From: Clavelina lepadiformis | Lineage: Eukaryota; Chordata; Ascidiacea; Aplousobranchia; Clavelinidae | Reading direction: 5' to 3' | Length of the DNA stretch: 64,000 nt | Assembly (NCBI RefSeq): GCF_947623445.1 | Contig: NC_135240.1 | Location: forward strand, 28,396,001-28,460,000 | Shown here: one piece after another, positions 36,382 to 49,690 of the stretch | Layout: every line of letters begins with the position of its first letter | How positions within the stretch are numbered: the stretch's first letter is position 1 | Program-made: the position numbers and the translations under genes | Notes under the pieces: generated by a model | The model's input: only the letters and a program-made list of their open reading frames with translations | The model's database searches: none | What the model was told of the DNA's origin: nothing

Positions 36382-36985
36382 ACGAACAAGGCAAAATTGG
36401 TTGTTTAAATGCCAATTTGCCAAGGCTAATACAAGAATTACGCTCGCAAACAATCTATAGGCGGGAAAAAGCGGCAAAGTCCTGAAGGCTTAAAACGCGC
36501 AATATGTGAATCACAGTGGTGTTACAATGATGGAAAGTTAGCATGACCACCAAACCAGAACACGCAATGTACGAACGTTTACTGTACACACAAGCCTAAA
36601 TATTCGTTTTACTGACATCGCTATAATTCATTTACAAGTGAATTCAAGAAACAGTGAACACAACGTTGAAACACAGGATGCGATGGTTTCTCAGAACTGT
36701 ATGACTTTACTGTAAACACTAAAGAGTTTACGATCACTGCTTATCTTCCCATAGTGATGTTATTATCTCCACATAGTATCTTCATATTATCTATAGAATT
36801 ACATATTACTGTATCTGCAAATACAAGGTAGTGCCATTACCGATTTTGTTAACATTTCTATGATTTGATTCATAAGATGATGTAACAATCGATAATCCTT
36901 GCGCGTAGTAATTGTTCCGGCAACGATCGTCGATGGAGGCGTGTGCTGTTGGTTGTACGTGACTGGTTGACGAAGGGAGGCAAAG
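36231..36985 (+). repeat. Direct duplication, copy 2 (755 bp)
   Basis: Partner of 33182-33945. It begins inside the last exon of the uncertain plus-strand gene and ends about 118 bp upstream of the TATA box proposed for the SLC6 transporter. It contains an R1 repeat copy at about 36462-36560. Confidence 0.9.
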
Positions 36986-37102
36986 CCGTACAGTGATTAC
37001 TTGGAAGTGGGCGGCTTATGCAAGAAAAGGAACCATGTCACTTCTTCTGTGAACCTTGAGGGAAGGATAACAACTCAGTAGGTGGCATTAACTTGCCTGG
37101 AG

Positions 37103-37308
37103 TATATAGGCCTATACCGCCATAGTAGTAGCAAGAACTGAAGAAGTTAATTCGCTTGGCTGGTACAGGTGGATCACTTTGAGCTGCGATCATTTTTGCT
37201 CTCATTCAAGAAAAGTGACCAACTTGTGCAACTGGTTGAATATAATTGAAGGACGAACGAAGTCAACTTTCTGGCGTTTGAAGCAAATTCGAAATTAGTC
37301 TACTACAG
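37103..37308 (+). promoter_or_regulatory. Proposed TATA promoter and 5' UTR exon of the SLC6 transporter
   Basis: TATATAGG at 37103 is followed by about 200 bp ending in CTACTACAG|GTAAGC, a near-consensus donor after 37308. The first coding exon of the transporter opens with an acceptor at 39163 (CTCCTTTGCAG), 16 bp before the ATG. The simplest reading is a TATA-driven non-coding first exon and a 1.85 kb intron. Inferred; no transcript evidence. Confidence 0.45.
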
Positions 37309-39178
37309 GTAAGCTTGAGCATAGTGACCCTGTATACCCTAAGTTTGTATGATACGCCGACTTTTTTCCGGCGCAGGAAGTCGGCTTCTGCGCAGAAGTG
37401 CGGTTTCACCTTATATTCTACATTACACTGTCACAATAAGCATTATGTTGGCGTGATGGTACAAGTTTTATTGTTGCATTTATTAGTTTATTTATCGAAC
37501 ATGAACCAGAATACTACCAATCCATAGTGGAAAGTGTGGTATATACTATACACGTGCACAAGACTTATCAATGTGAACGTTGAATTACAAAAAAACAACA
37601 GACTACTTTGTTTTTTTGAATGCATTTGTAATGAATGAATTAACTAGGAGTTGTTGTGTCAGTGCTGTCGCACCACAATTTCTGTCTTTGTACGCACAGT
37701 TTATCAGAAGTTGCTAAACAGGCTACTTTCCCTGTTGGCTACCGAGTTTGTGTGTGTTTCAAAGATTTTTCAAGACAACACTAATCTGTGGAAATTACAA
37801 TACTAATTTAAGCGTCAATTAGAGCAGTCTGCAAATTAAAATATGTAATACCCCATTTTCAATTTGGAACGTCATAATCCTTTTTCCAAACTTTAAATTA
37901 GTCTAAAACTAATCCACATGGACGTTAACTCTCATCTTCCTGGATTATCTTTCCAATACATTTCAACCAGTCGAAGGAAAATAATAACAACACTTTCGTA
38001 TTTTCTATTTACTTTTTCACTTTTACTTTGTTTTGTTAATTTCCGCTGCTGGTATTTCCTGAATAATTCAGTTTTGATTATGGTGTTTACTTAAGCAAGT
38101 CTTCACACATACCACATACACATCACAAAGTCAACAGCTTGGAACATGAAATGGAACAATACACACATAACATTTTGGTTTATTTAACCAGGATTTGGCA
38201 GGTTTAGATCATCTTTCTAAGTTGATTCCTTAGTATCTTGAACACATTTGAATTAACTGATCCTGTTGTAGTACAGTTCTTTTCAACTTCGAAACGCCAC
38301 AACAACTATTAAAAGGTTAACGAAATATGACACGAATCAAAAAACCTCTGCACAGTTTTCAATCTTTCATCTTAACAATAAATTTAAAGTCAGACCGGTT
38401 TATAATCAGTTGTCTTATTATTATGAAGTTGCTTGTATGACTGTGAGATGAGAATATATGAAATATCTTGATAAATAACAAACTTGGCAGATGCATGATG
38501 GAAACAAATCCACTGTAACAACACTTTTGTTTTGTTTGAAGTCGTGTGAACTCTGCGCAGCATAGATGCAAAGCTTACCTTGAGGAAAATGTTTGCACAG
38601 TTTGTTTTGTCAATGTTTGTGTAAATATAAGGATCAAAATAAAATTTGATGAAAAATCGGGTCCAAGTTCAAATTTATATTTTTTTGCCGATATCTATCA
38701 TGGAAGGTTGCTTTTTCGCCGAGCTCGGCTAAATGGTGAGGTTTGTTGAGAATAAATTATCGTGATGTTGTTGCATCTCCTCAAAATTTGAACTTGCATC
38801 AATTGTTATAAAGTGCACATCAACATCACACATATTGTGCACATCCGGGTTGGTGTTTGCTTAAAGGCTTAAACGGCCACTCAATGATCAGTGAAAGTAT
38901 GCAATTGAGATGATTCTTGTTTGTTTTGTCATTGAGGTTTTACTTTGAAAATCGACGTAGTAGCTATGTTAGTAGTTAGTTGTGTTCCATGGTCATTGTA
39001 CTTAAAGCTTTACCAGGCACAGCGAGGAAGATTGTTTGACTTTACAATATTAGCTCAGCAATGGTGAGCTTGTTAACTTTGAGTTGCTTACGTAGTTTTC
39101 TGAGCCACAGACAGATAAAAAGTTTAAATTTCTTCACCTTCTTATTTTTATTCTCCTTTGCAGTTCAAGGAAAACTTT

Positions 39179-42100
39179 ATGATGTCACCTGCTCCGAATC
39201 TTCCCGCGGAAGATGAACTGTGTGAGAAGGAGGAGAAAGTGGACGACTCGTACGAGGTCGATGGCAGCGGCGAAATATCTTCATCAGACAAGGAAGCTCG
39301 ACCTGCTTGGGACAACAAGGTACAGTACATGATGGCTGCGCTTGGATTCGCGGTCGGCTTGGGCAATGTTTGGAGGTTCCCGTACTTATGCAAGAAGAAT
39401 GGAGGAGGTGAGTTGGTTGGAGTTGACTTGTTGCCACAACAACCCCATTTGTGCTTATTGTCTTGTGTTCAGGAGCCTTTTTAATTCCTTACATTGTCAT
39501 GCTCCTGATTGAGGGCTATCCTCTTTACTACCTGGAGCTTGCTCTCGGGCAGAAGATCAGGAAAGGAAGCATCGGGGTCTGGATCCACATCAACCCGTAC
39601 CTGGGTGGAGTGGGATTTGCCAGCAACGTGGTGAGATCAAGATTCTATTTGTCGATCTGCCCAAGAACTCTGCAAAGTTCTGGATCGTCTTAATTTACCA
39701 ACACAATTTGTTGTTGGCCTCTGAGTGTGAATTTTTATATTTAAAAAAATTTAGATTAGTTCTTAACCTACTGACTTATGTGCGTGGGACCATGTATTAT
39801 GTTACAATTGTTTTTAGGTCTCACTCATCATTGGTTTATATTATAACATGATATTGGGATGGGCCATGTTCTATCTTTTCAATTCATTTCAAAGCCCACT
39901 GCCCTGGGCTACCTGTCCTACCTATTTAAATAGCACTGTCAGGGAATGTGCAATCAGCTCAACCACCAATTACTTCTGGTACAGAGAGACACTGGATATC
40001 TCTCACACTATTGCTGATGGAGGTATGTCTTTGACAACTTTATCAACATACTTGCTGCAGCTTTCTAAGAATTACGTCTTGAACGTGATGAAGAATTTGT
40101 ATGATCATCAACTGCTGATGAATCTATCATTGCTTATGATCTCAACAGCTCGTTAACTCAACTTTAGTTAAATATTTCCGTTTAAATGTTTGTTAAAATG
40201 CATGCAAATGACTAAGTTTATGTTTATTAAATTGAAATTATATTTCAACGAAGCTCATTAATCTTTGCCTTGAATGACAGGTGAGCAGAATTGGAGGATG
40301 GTGTGTATGCTGCTGCTGGCCTGGATCCTCGTCTATCTCGGCATCAACAAGGGAATAAAGTCATCGGGGAAAGTGATGTATTTTGCCACGTCTTTTCCCT
40401 ACCTTGTCCTCATTGCATTTTTCATTCGTGGACTGACACTAGATGGGGCAGTGGAGGGAGTGAAATACATGTTTTCACCAGATGTAAGTCAATCAAAACA
40501 ACGACCGATTTAATGGCTTTCCGAAAAATCTGCTTCAAGGTCAAAGCAGCCAAATTGAACATCGCTGAGCCTGAATAGATCTAATTGTATCGAAGTGGCC
40601 TTTGCATATCCATGGCCACGTGCTGATTGTATGAAATTGGATTAATTGCCCGTTGCTTAAATGCCCATTTTTGCTTCAATGTGCTTGGCAGGAGGCACAT
40701 TCAAGCATTTCACGGCATATTTTTCCTCCGAGGCAAGCGGATAATAATCACCTTCAAACCATGTTGGAGCGTTTGAAAATATAATGGGGCAGCAATGTTC
40801 TGTGGCTGCAGGAATCGAAAGTTATCACTAATTTTGACTCGCTTAAGTTTGCAAAACTCTGAAGCAAGCGAATGGGGGCAAAATGAAAGAACTTTTGACC
40901 TGCAGTTGTTCGGATATTTTTTAAGCAGTGAGCTGTTTCACTGAATAGGCCATGTCTGGTTCTCTTCTATACGCAAAGGAATCATTGTTCTTTCGGTTAT
41001 GACATATCATTGACATAACAATTGCCTTGGGTTTCAAGATAACTCGTTTGAAGGACGCGGATGTGTGGAGGGAGGCTGCGACACAAATCTTCTTCAGCCT
41101 CGGTCTTGGCTACGGAAGCATCATTGCATATTCCAGCTACAACCCACCAAAGAATAATTGTTACAAGGTGCCGTGTGACTATGATGTGACTCTGATGTGG
41201 ACTCGTGCTTCATTCTCCTTATTTTAATGAGCTAATTATGGTGCAGGACGCTGTCTTCATTGCAACTGCAAACTGTCTGACGTCGATATTTGCTTGCGTC
41301 ACGGTTTTCTCTGTCCTTGGGTTTAAAGCAAAGAGCAGGACCCTGGAGTGCCTGGAAAGGTAATTCAGTTGCCATCATCAGTTCGCTTTTAAGTAGATTG
41401 CTTATTGCAACGGTTCCGTTATAATTGAGACATTTAAATCATTCATTGAGAGAGACAATAAATCATTGCGTCCACGATGTATTGATCCTGGTTAAATTTT
41501 GAATTCAACAGCAACAGGCTTCTTTTTAAAAACTTCCCGGAATACCAAATTTTTTCGAACATGACTTATCATGACATCAACAGTACGCTAAATCTGGATC
41601 CAACCAATGAAACGTCGACGTTTCTTCAAAGTTTAAAGCCATGCTCCATGCAACGGGAACTCGATCAGGTGTGATTGAGTTTAATCTTTGACGTGTCATT
41701 ATGGTGGAACACGAAATTAGTTATCTTGTTATGTGAGGCATTTGCAATGAAATACTTCTGGAGAATACGCAACTGATAAACTTAATTTGTTATTCCGTCA
41801 TCTCTGCTCTCCATCTCTGAGTTGAATTATCTTCCAGGATGTGCAGGGCACCGGTCTCGCTTTCATTGCATTCACCGAAGCTATTCTCAAGTTTCCTGCT
41901 GCTCCATTCTGGTCGGTCCTCTTCTTCTTCATGCTGCTCAACATTGGAATGAGCAGTGAGTTTGGGATTCTTCAGACGTTCGTCACCACTGTCCTCGATT
42001 CCGGACTCAAAATCTCAAAGAGCAAACTGACTGCTCTCATGTGTGTCGGTGAGTTGTTTTGTTCGCTTCTGGTAGAAGTTGACGGTTTTCAACAAATTTT

Positions 42101-42971
42101 GTCGTTGAAGGGATGTTCGTTGTTGGACTACTCTTCACTCAGCGATCTGGAAGTTACTTCCTTGATATTTTTGATGCTTACTCAGCCACTCTTTCCCTTA
42201 TCACGATCGCTCTCTTCGAAGTGGTTGCTGTCTCCTACGTCTACGGGATAAAAAGGTTGAAGTTTGAATTATTTGAAAGTGATTAAATTTTCGATACGTT
42301 GGAGTGTTTCATGGATTAAGCTGCCCCACGCTTTCAACTGATCATATGACGACGCACACAAAGGGTCAAGTAGTTTAATAAATTGTTTGCTTTATTGAGT
42401 CCAGCACTGGTGAGACAAGGTAGCTAGCTGGTTTGTGTCATCCGAGAAAAGATGGGTTGATTTTACCTTTTATCGTAACACAGCCTCACTGGGCACCATC
42501 TTGCCAATGTTAACCAGAAACTGACGACTAATTATCATTTATTGTTAATTATAAATAAACCCTTCACCAACCACCAACGCATTCTTGCCCAGGTTTGAGA
42601 AAGACTTGCTTGAGATGACTGGAGTGAAACCGGGATTGTACTGGACCATCTCGTGGCGGTTCACCTGCCCGCTGGCACTCGCCGCCATCTTAGTTGCGAG
42701 CATCGTCGGGTTATTCCGCAAAGCCCCATCATACGGGGGCTGGAACCAAGCAACGGGGGAGAAGGATCTGCTCAACTTTCCACCGTGGGGGCTTGCCCTC
42801 ATCGTGGCGCTCGTACTCGCGTCGGTGGCCTGCATCCCCATTGTCGCGTTTCTTTACCACCGCGGCATTTTTAAACCGGAGCGATTCGACCCGTCGCGAA
42901 AGGAAAGGTCAAAGCTGGAAGAGGAATTTACAGGAACCGAATCTGCCCAACCATTGACGAGGACTCTGTGA
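39179..42971 (+). CDS. SLC6 neurotransmitter/amino-acid transporter (SLC6A15/A17 subfamily)
   Basis: Sodium-coupled neutral amino-acid symporter of the plasma or vesicle membrane, with 12 membrane helices. Ten exons: 39179-39407, 39473-39630, 39818-40022, 40281-40483, 41039-41167, 41247-41359, 41512-41668, 41838-42048, 42111-42255 and 42593-42971; 642 residues. TM1 has [18 protein letters not shown] with the unwound Na+/substrate site, then KKNGGGAFLIPY; TM2 [17 protein letters not shown]; the loop with LPWATCP and TTNYFWYRE is typical of SLC6A15/16/17; [60 protein letters not shown]. An ATG pair opens the frame after acidic residues. The 37309-39163 intron and a ~550 bp intron before 41039 hold nothing else clear. 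The stop TGA is part of TGACGTCA. Confidence 0.93.
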
Positions 42972-43476
42972 CGTCATAATGCACTTGGTTATGCGTTATT
43001 CATCTCAGCAAGCTGGTCTTAATAACTTTCATCTTATTTATTATCGTGCTTATTCCAATGGAAATGTACAGGGACAGTGTATTAAAGGCGGTGTCTATTT
43101 TAGATTGTCACAGTCACATGTAAGTGGTTAAGGGTATTCTTTAAAGTTCCAAGTTTTTATTGAATTGTTAAATGAAGTGCACACAAGATGTTTCTTCTAA
43201 ACACTGTGATCTTTTCTTCCTTGCCCGTTGATCGCTAAACTACACAATGTTTCATAACAACGTTCAACTACACAGTTTGCATATTGTTGTCTTGTTAGAG
43301 TTCGTTTTTGTTCCAGTTTTTTGAAGCATCTTTCTACACACAAAAATACTACTTATCTTTTGTTACCTCTTCCACGACACACACAAACGACTATTTAGAA
43401 ATAACCATTTCAATTAAACTTCCCAAGTGCTTTTGTGTCTTTATTGTTATAACATGACGTTTTTTCACTGCTGCTG

Positions 43477-43482
43477 AATAAA
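43477..43482 (+). terminator. Poly(A) signal of the SLC6 transporter
   Basis: AATAAA about 505 bp after the stop, close to the 3' end of the convergent SH3 gene. Confidence 0.5.
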
Positions 43483-43597
43483 AGCTTTGTTGTTGTTTTA
43501 AAAGAAATTATTATTTTTATTGCACGATGTTACATAGTTACATGACGTATAACCAGGCAGGTAGCGCACAACATACAGGCTGAAGCGCATAGAAGGT

Positions 43598-43603
43598 TTT
43601 ATT
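43598..43603 (-). terminator. Poly(A) signal candidate of the SH3 adaptor gene
   Basis: AATAAA on the minus strand about 135 bp past the stop at 43736; a second minus-strand AATAAA lies at 43516-43521. The two convergent 3' UTRs may overlap. Confidence 0.45.
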
Positions 43604-43735
43604 AATCTATATTAAGAAAAAATATCAGTGCCATCAATTGTTGGCTTCAAACAGCATTTAATCAACAACAACGCGCTTTTGAAGCAGAAACGTTCATTGG
43701 ACTCGCAAACGAGGAGGGTTGGGCTACTTTTATAC

Positions 43736-46700
43736 TCAAGGTGGCGTAGCAGCGCACCGGTGTGAATCAGTGTGAAGTTGCACGAAACTGGCTGGAAATC
43801 TTCCGCTTCTTCCCCTGATCCTCCCTTCCAGCCAATCTTCGTCGACTCTTCCTGCCAAACAAGTCAGTTGTATGAGAAGAGAGATCTGGCTTCATCCACG
43901 CACCACATCTACTTACTTGTTACGTGGATTGTGTCGGTTGAGTTGAAGGAAAGTTCGTCCGGCCCATCACCTTCGAATGCAAAAAGTGCAGTTGCTGTGT
44001 TAACAGGCGGCGCTGATGTCATGGTTATGTCATAACTGCCTTTGTTCTTGTCCAAGCCGCTTGAAAGAGAAGTGGGAAGATCAGTGCCAGATTCCATGGG
44101 AAGGTCTGGTCTGACTTGGTCCACGAAACTTGACGGGAATATTCCGACTTTGCCGTTCCTCACCAGTCTCCCCTTCAACCACTCGGTGTCTACCCGACAC
44201 ATGACCTCCACCTCGTCCCCCTCACTCAGCGAGAGCTCGTTGGCATGGATACCATTGAAATCATATAATGTTTTGGAATGATTTGTCTTGATCGAGTTCA
44301 TGTGAGGCACCATGTCCGATACATAAACTTTCGGAAATATTCCAAAATGACCTCTTAATCTTCCCTTGTACCACTCGCTGTCCAGGGATTGAATGATGTC
44401 TATGTGATCTCCTGCGACAAAACTCAAGTCGCTGGATGCGGTGCTCTGGTATTCGTACAGTGCTACAACCTGCCTGAGCACTCCGGAATGTTTTTGCTTC
44501 AGCTTGGCGCTCTTCGGGGGAAGAGGGGGTTTCACCCTTCCTTTAGGGGTCGCGCCTTGAACAGAATTATTATTGTTTGAATTGGCGTTCTTTGCTTGGC
44601 TTTCCTCCATTTCAAGACGAACATATTTTTCCGGAAATGGACCTTCCTCTCCATCCTCGTTCCTTCCAAACAGGAGTCCTTCATCGATTCGTTTAATGAC
44701 GGTGATTCGGTCACCGGCAGAAAATGAAAGGTCTGTGAAGTTGGTGGGATCGTAATCCTCCAGAGCGACGCAGAGCATCTCCTCCGAGATAAACTGCATC
44801 ATCTGCTCATCGGTTGTCTTCTTTGCATTCTTCACCCCTTTTGTGAGGAGATCAAACAAAGCCTCCTCTTTTTCCTCCTCCACTGGATGTGGGAGAACTG
44901 GCTTCCCACTTGAATCCGTCCTGAATGACTGCGTGGGTCTGACAGGGGGGGGCCTGGCAGGCCTGTTCATGCTCGCCGCTTTACCCACTTTGGGAGTGGG
45001 TCTTGGAGGAACATTCTTCATCTTCTCGCTGCTTGATTTCTTAACAGACGCTGTTCCAGATGGATCCTCGTGATCTTTCATCCTCGCTCTGGGTGTGGGG
45101 TGATGAGGGGGGTCCCCAGTTTCAATCCTGCGATGAGCAGGAGGGGCATCGGCCACGTCACGGGTTATATTTGATTTGGTCGACGGGGCTGGGTTGTGGC
45201 TCGGTGGAACCGGTTTATGCAGCTTATTTTGCAGCACCACGGGAAGGTTGGGGCGGGGTGGCGGAACCTTTTTGGATTTATCTTTGCCACTTGGGCCAGG
45301 TGTGGGGTTGTTTGTAGAAACAGTTGCAGTTGAGATGGGGTTACCATCAGTGTCAAGGGAAGTTTTTCTTTTATTGATCAAAGCAGTGTCGGTTTCTTCG
45401 ATACTTGCTCGATGCCTGAACATTTTTAACGACTTCTCTTTTATTCTCAAACTTTTGCGCTTTATCACGTCTATTCCCTTCGATCCATTCTTCTCCCTTC
45501 TTGAAATCTCGGAGGGGCTTCTTGGAGGCGTGTTTGGGTGGGGCGGACCGACGGGGTGACTGCTTGGGAGGGGGGGACAAGTTTGTGACTTTGAACCCTG
45601 CTCTTTACGAGGAGGGGGAAGGGTAGGGGGGTGGCTGGAGGGCTTGGGGGGTGAAGCTTCTTTTTTCTTTCTTGTCGGCTTAAATACGACCTCCTCATAT
45701 GGAGGCTCGAGATCGACAGAGTCAGTCTCGTTCGAAGTGTTTGACTGCATTGACGTGTTGTCACTGACTCTGCTGCCTGCGTGACCATTGTCATCGTGTG
45801 ATGGTTTGTGTCTGGCTGTAGCTACAGGCTTGACCTGACTTGACGATTCTTGCCCGAACAAATCATTGATTTCTTGAGTTGCAGTGTGATTGCGATTGAA
45901 CAAAATTCCTTCGTAATCCTCGAGTGGAGGACGAGTGTATGGGATGAGAGGAGGATCAATTCCATCATCCTCGTCACGTTGGTCTGTTGATGTTGAGGGA
46001 ACTTCTGCAACATTTACTTGGATCATCGGAGATTCCAACTTCTCATTTTTGCTGGTCTTAGGTGTTTTGTTCATTCTATTAACCTGAGCATAAGTAGGTT
46101 CAGAAACCTCCCCATTCTCACCCGGACTTTGACCTCTACTCGATTCTGGCTCCAGAGTTTCAGGTTTAGGGGCTGGGGCTGGTTTCACTTTCCTGGGCTG
46201 GGGTTTTGCTTTGATGCTCGCGTATCCGAAATCTTCTTCAATGTCAGATGCCTGTCCGGAGCTGACAGGAGGAGGAGGAGGAGCTTTTGACGATGGTGGT
46301 CGAGGAGGAAGCTTCCTAGGAGTAGGCTTCTTCTGACTCATCCGTGGTGATGCAGTGGGCGCAGAAGAGGATCCTGCTCCAGGAGCAAGAACTCTCGTGC
46401 CGACTAAATCTTCAGAGTTATTCATGAGATCCAGAGAAGAGTTTGAACTGGTCAGTGACGAGGACTGGTTTGATTTCAGAATTGCCAATTCCGGCTTCTT
46501 AGGAGGAGGTTTGGGTTTCCACGGCAACGTCAGACTTTCACTGGAGCAAGGCTGGGTATTTCCCTCGTCTCTTGTCTGGCAAAACAAAGACGACTATTTA
46601 AAAAATTAACCTGCAGAATGTTTTACTGAGTAACATCTTTATAATCTCATGTTTGAAAAATATTTTACACATCCATCACACTTGTGATTGACAGCAGCAT

Positions 46701-49690
46701 GAAGACTAAATATTGAGTATTTACCTGTATAGGATGGTGGTGGTGACTTGAAGATGTGTTGTACACTGGTGAAGATCTTGAAAGGTCTGGCGTTGTTACA
46801 ATTTCATTGCTGAAGCGGTTTTCGTTTATTTCACAAGTTCTCGACGCCGGCAACTCTCTTTCTATGGATCGACGTAATCTTATTTCTGCGCTAGGTGGCG
46901 ATGACGTGAAAATTGCTTCATGATTATTCCGATGCAACCTTCCACTTGAACTTGGCACAGTTTGATTTGTTTCTGTATTTGTGAGAACTCTCCTACTAGC
47001 AGAGCTAAGACCTGAAAAACAGCAAATAAGTAAAATCAATCCCAGCACAGCCATGAAGTCAGCCCTGTATATCTTTGTGATTGAAAATTTAGTTTGAACT
47101 AAGAGAATTAAAAGTCAAATATACACAACATTTCACAAATTTGACAATCACTTGTCATTCAGAGATTTCAACTTGAACAATTTCACAAACAGCTCAAAGA
47201 AATTAACTGTTCGTATTAAGAGTACAATAGGACTCCAGTCCCTCCCACCATCTGCAACTTAATAAGATAATACAAGAAGGTGGAGCTGAAAGCCTAGCAA
47301 GCTTATAACGACAATAATTTCATTCTTCACATCAACTTTATTACTTAAGTCTGTTCTGTAACTGACGCATCTGTAAATCCAAGACTTGGCAGACCTTCTA
47401 CTTATCACAGTAAGTACTAGCCCCGAGCAAAATAAGCAACTGGTGCTCATTAAGAAGCCAGGCGCGTCACATTATTAATAGCCCACACGGAAGAGAATGG
47501 TTGCGTTCTATTACTTCCTCATATTACAACATCTCCATGTGTTGCTGACGTTATACAATATACAACCATCCATTTGCAATACACAATGGTCACATTATGA
47601 TGCCACAACCGTCTTTCTCTTAACTGCTCTGTCTTCTAAACTGCCTACTGGCCATGTTAAATTATTCATGACTAAGTACGTGCGTTACTAACACTACAAT
47701 ATTATATGAACTATACATGTCTGTTGCATATTTACATATTACTCTTTCAATCTCTCTTTGAGAAGTTAAAACAGTGAACCCACATGACCTCATTTGATAC
47801 AAATCACTTCACACCTGATTGTGCCATAAAACACCCTTACAAGGGCAAATTCATCTCTACGTCAACTAACAGATTTGGATAAAGCTGCTTGCTCTCAAGT
47901 GTAGTTCTACAGTTGAAGTAATAAGCAAACAACATAGAGAGAATAACGAAAGTTTATCGCTAAAATCAAACTTCAGTTAAAAGCAGGTAACATTCCGTTA
48001 ATCATTTACAGATCAACGCTGTAAAAATCTAACACCGTCTGTAGAGATCATCATTCATCAGTGGTCAAAACGAACACTGAGTACAAAACCTTTCATAATG
48101 GATCTCACATTCAATTCATTTGTAAATACTTGACATACGTCTCAGCACTTGACTGGGGATATATCTGTACCTCCGTTACAAAGCTGTAAAACTTTCACTT
48201 TAATATTGATTAAAGGAGTCATACAACCAACCGCGCCAATGCCAAGTCCCAGATAAAGTAGGGAGATTTATTGCCACTAACAAGCCATAACTCACAGCAA
48301 AGGAAGTTGTTGCAAACACTAATTGCATCATTTAGTCATCAGTCAGTGTGAAAATTCTGATTGTAATGACCAATATTAACAGTGTTTGACTGCAGAAACT
48401 ATGACTCATCATGAAAAAGCCATAATGATTTATCTGCTTCAAACAGTCGAAACTAGCGACCTGTTTACAATTCACCGTACGACATTCGCCACAAAATAAG
48501 CAAACCATTTAACATGATGTTATCATCGTTCATAACAAGTTTATTTCTACAAAACCAAATATTGTTACAAAACCTCTGCATCAACTAACTGCAATACTTG
48601 CACTCTCTCAACTCTGTAACTGGAAGTCACGTCATAAACATTAATCACAGGACAACTGACATTCCTATGATCATTTTGAATTCATAAAACACTTCAACAT
48701 CGCCGAGCAGACAGGCAAGCAGCACAAGTATTGCTCAATACAAGGCACCATTCATTTCCTGTGGCTCCAATTACCGAATGTGTTACCAGCTTAAGAATAT
48801 GCAAGCTATGAATGGTCTAATGTTTATGTGAAATTTGTGCTGACCTCTACGTTTTTCATATCGCAAAAGAAATTATATTGAAAAAAATGTGTATGGCGGC
48901 AACAATAGACCAGGCATCATATGTAATATGAGTCTATCAAAGTGGAAGGAAATGTCTTGCTAAGATTTTTACAAGAATCAACAAATGATATCTGCATGAT
49001 TAAGACAAATGAGCAATATGGCACCTGGTGAAGATGAATTGTGGAAACTTGCATTGTCGGTAGATCCGTTTTGAATTGCTTCATCATAACTCGGGGGTGC
49101 CTCTGGTGGTACACAGCTTCCTTTTGAGCCGTCAGAAAATGCGGGGTGCTCACGCATCGGTTGTGATGCAACAATCGTGATTTGTGGACGAATTCTACGT
49201 TGTGACTTGCGTTGAGTACGTGATCTACGTGGGATCGGCCGACGTTCTAGCGACGGTTGGTTGTCTCCATCACTTCCTCTGTGTAATATGATGTCTGTGT
49301 CATGTCTACACATTATGTGTGTGTAGCAAAAACGACATATCACCTGCGTGGCCTGGATGGGCCGGGTACCACCTCATCGTACGACGGAAGCGAATGTGAT
49401 GATGAAATGAGAGAAGGCGATGAATTTCGAAGAATTGATGACAACCTGCATGAAAAGACAATTAAAACACCAACCAATAACACTACATCGACCAATATAA
49501 ATTTTAAATGATCTAATAGTATTAAGTGATTTAAAATGTTTGAATTAGCATATTACAACAACTCTAGGAAAACAAATTTCAGGAAATTATTTCAACGACG
49601 GAGTAAACAACCCCACCTGGTGTGTGGGCGAGTGGGCTGCGGGGGTCGCGGTGGCGGGGTTCGCTTGTTCCTGTTCGGGGATTCAGACAT
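43736..49690 (-). CDS. Multi-SH3 adaptor, SH3D19-like
   Basis: Scaffold protein, probably acting in endocytosis and actin or ADAM signalling as SH3D19 does. Six exons: 49690-49617, 49445-49344, 49278-49025, 47011-46725, 46575-43917 (2.66 kb) and 43851-43736; 1163 residues. The N-terminus is MSESPNRNKRTPPPRPPQP, with PY-type motifs LPSYDE and PPSYDE that could recruit WW/Nedd4 ligases. A long Pro-rich region follows (PPPKKPE; RKLPPRPP; APPPPPVS). Four SH3 domains fill the C-terminus: ALEDYDPTNFTDLSFSAGD, ALYEYQSTASSDLSFVAGD, TLYDFNGIHANELSLSEGD and ALFAFEGDGPDELSF, the last completed by the final exon (DEDWLEGRIRGRSGRFPASF). Vertebrate SH3D19 has five SH3 domains; four are seen here. The 2 kb intron after 49025 is otherwise empty. 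Confidence 0.85.

Noticed and set aside
33182-36985. Direct repeats as LTRs of a retroelement
   Set aside because: No TG...CA ends, no primer-binding site or polypurine tract, and nothing like gag or polymerase between them.
45176-45559. Several plus-strand open frames over 44.8-46.6 kb
   Set aside because: Shadows of the long Pro-rich exon of the SH3 adaptor on the opposite strand.
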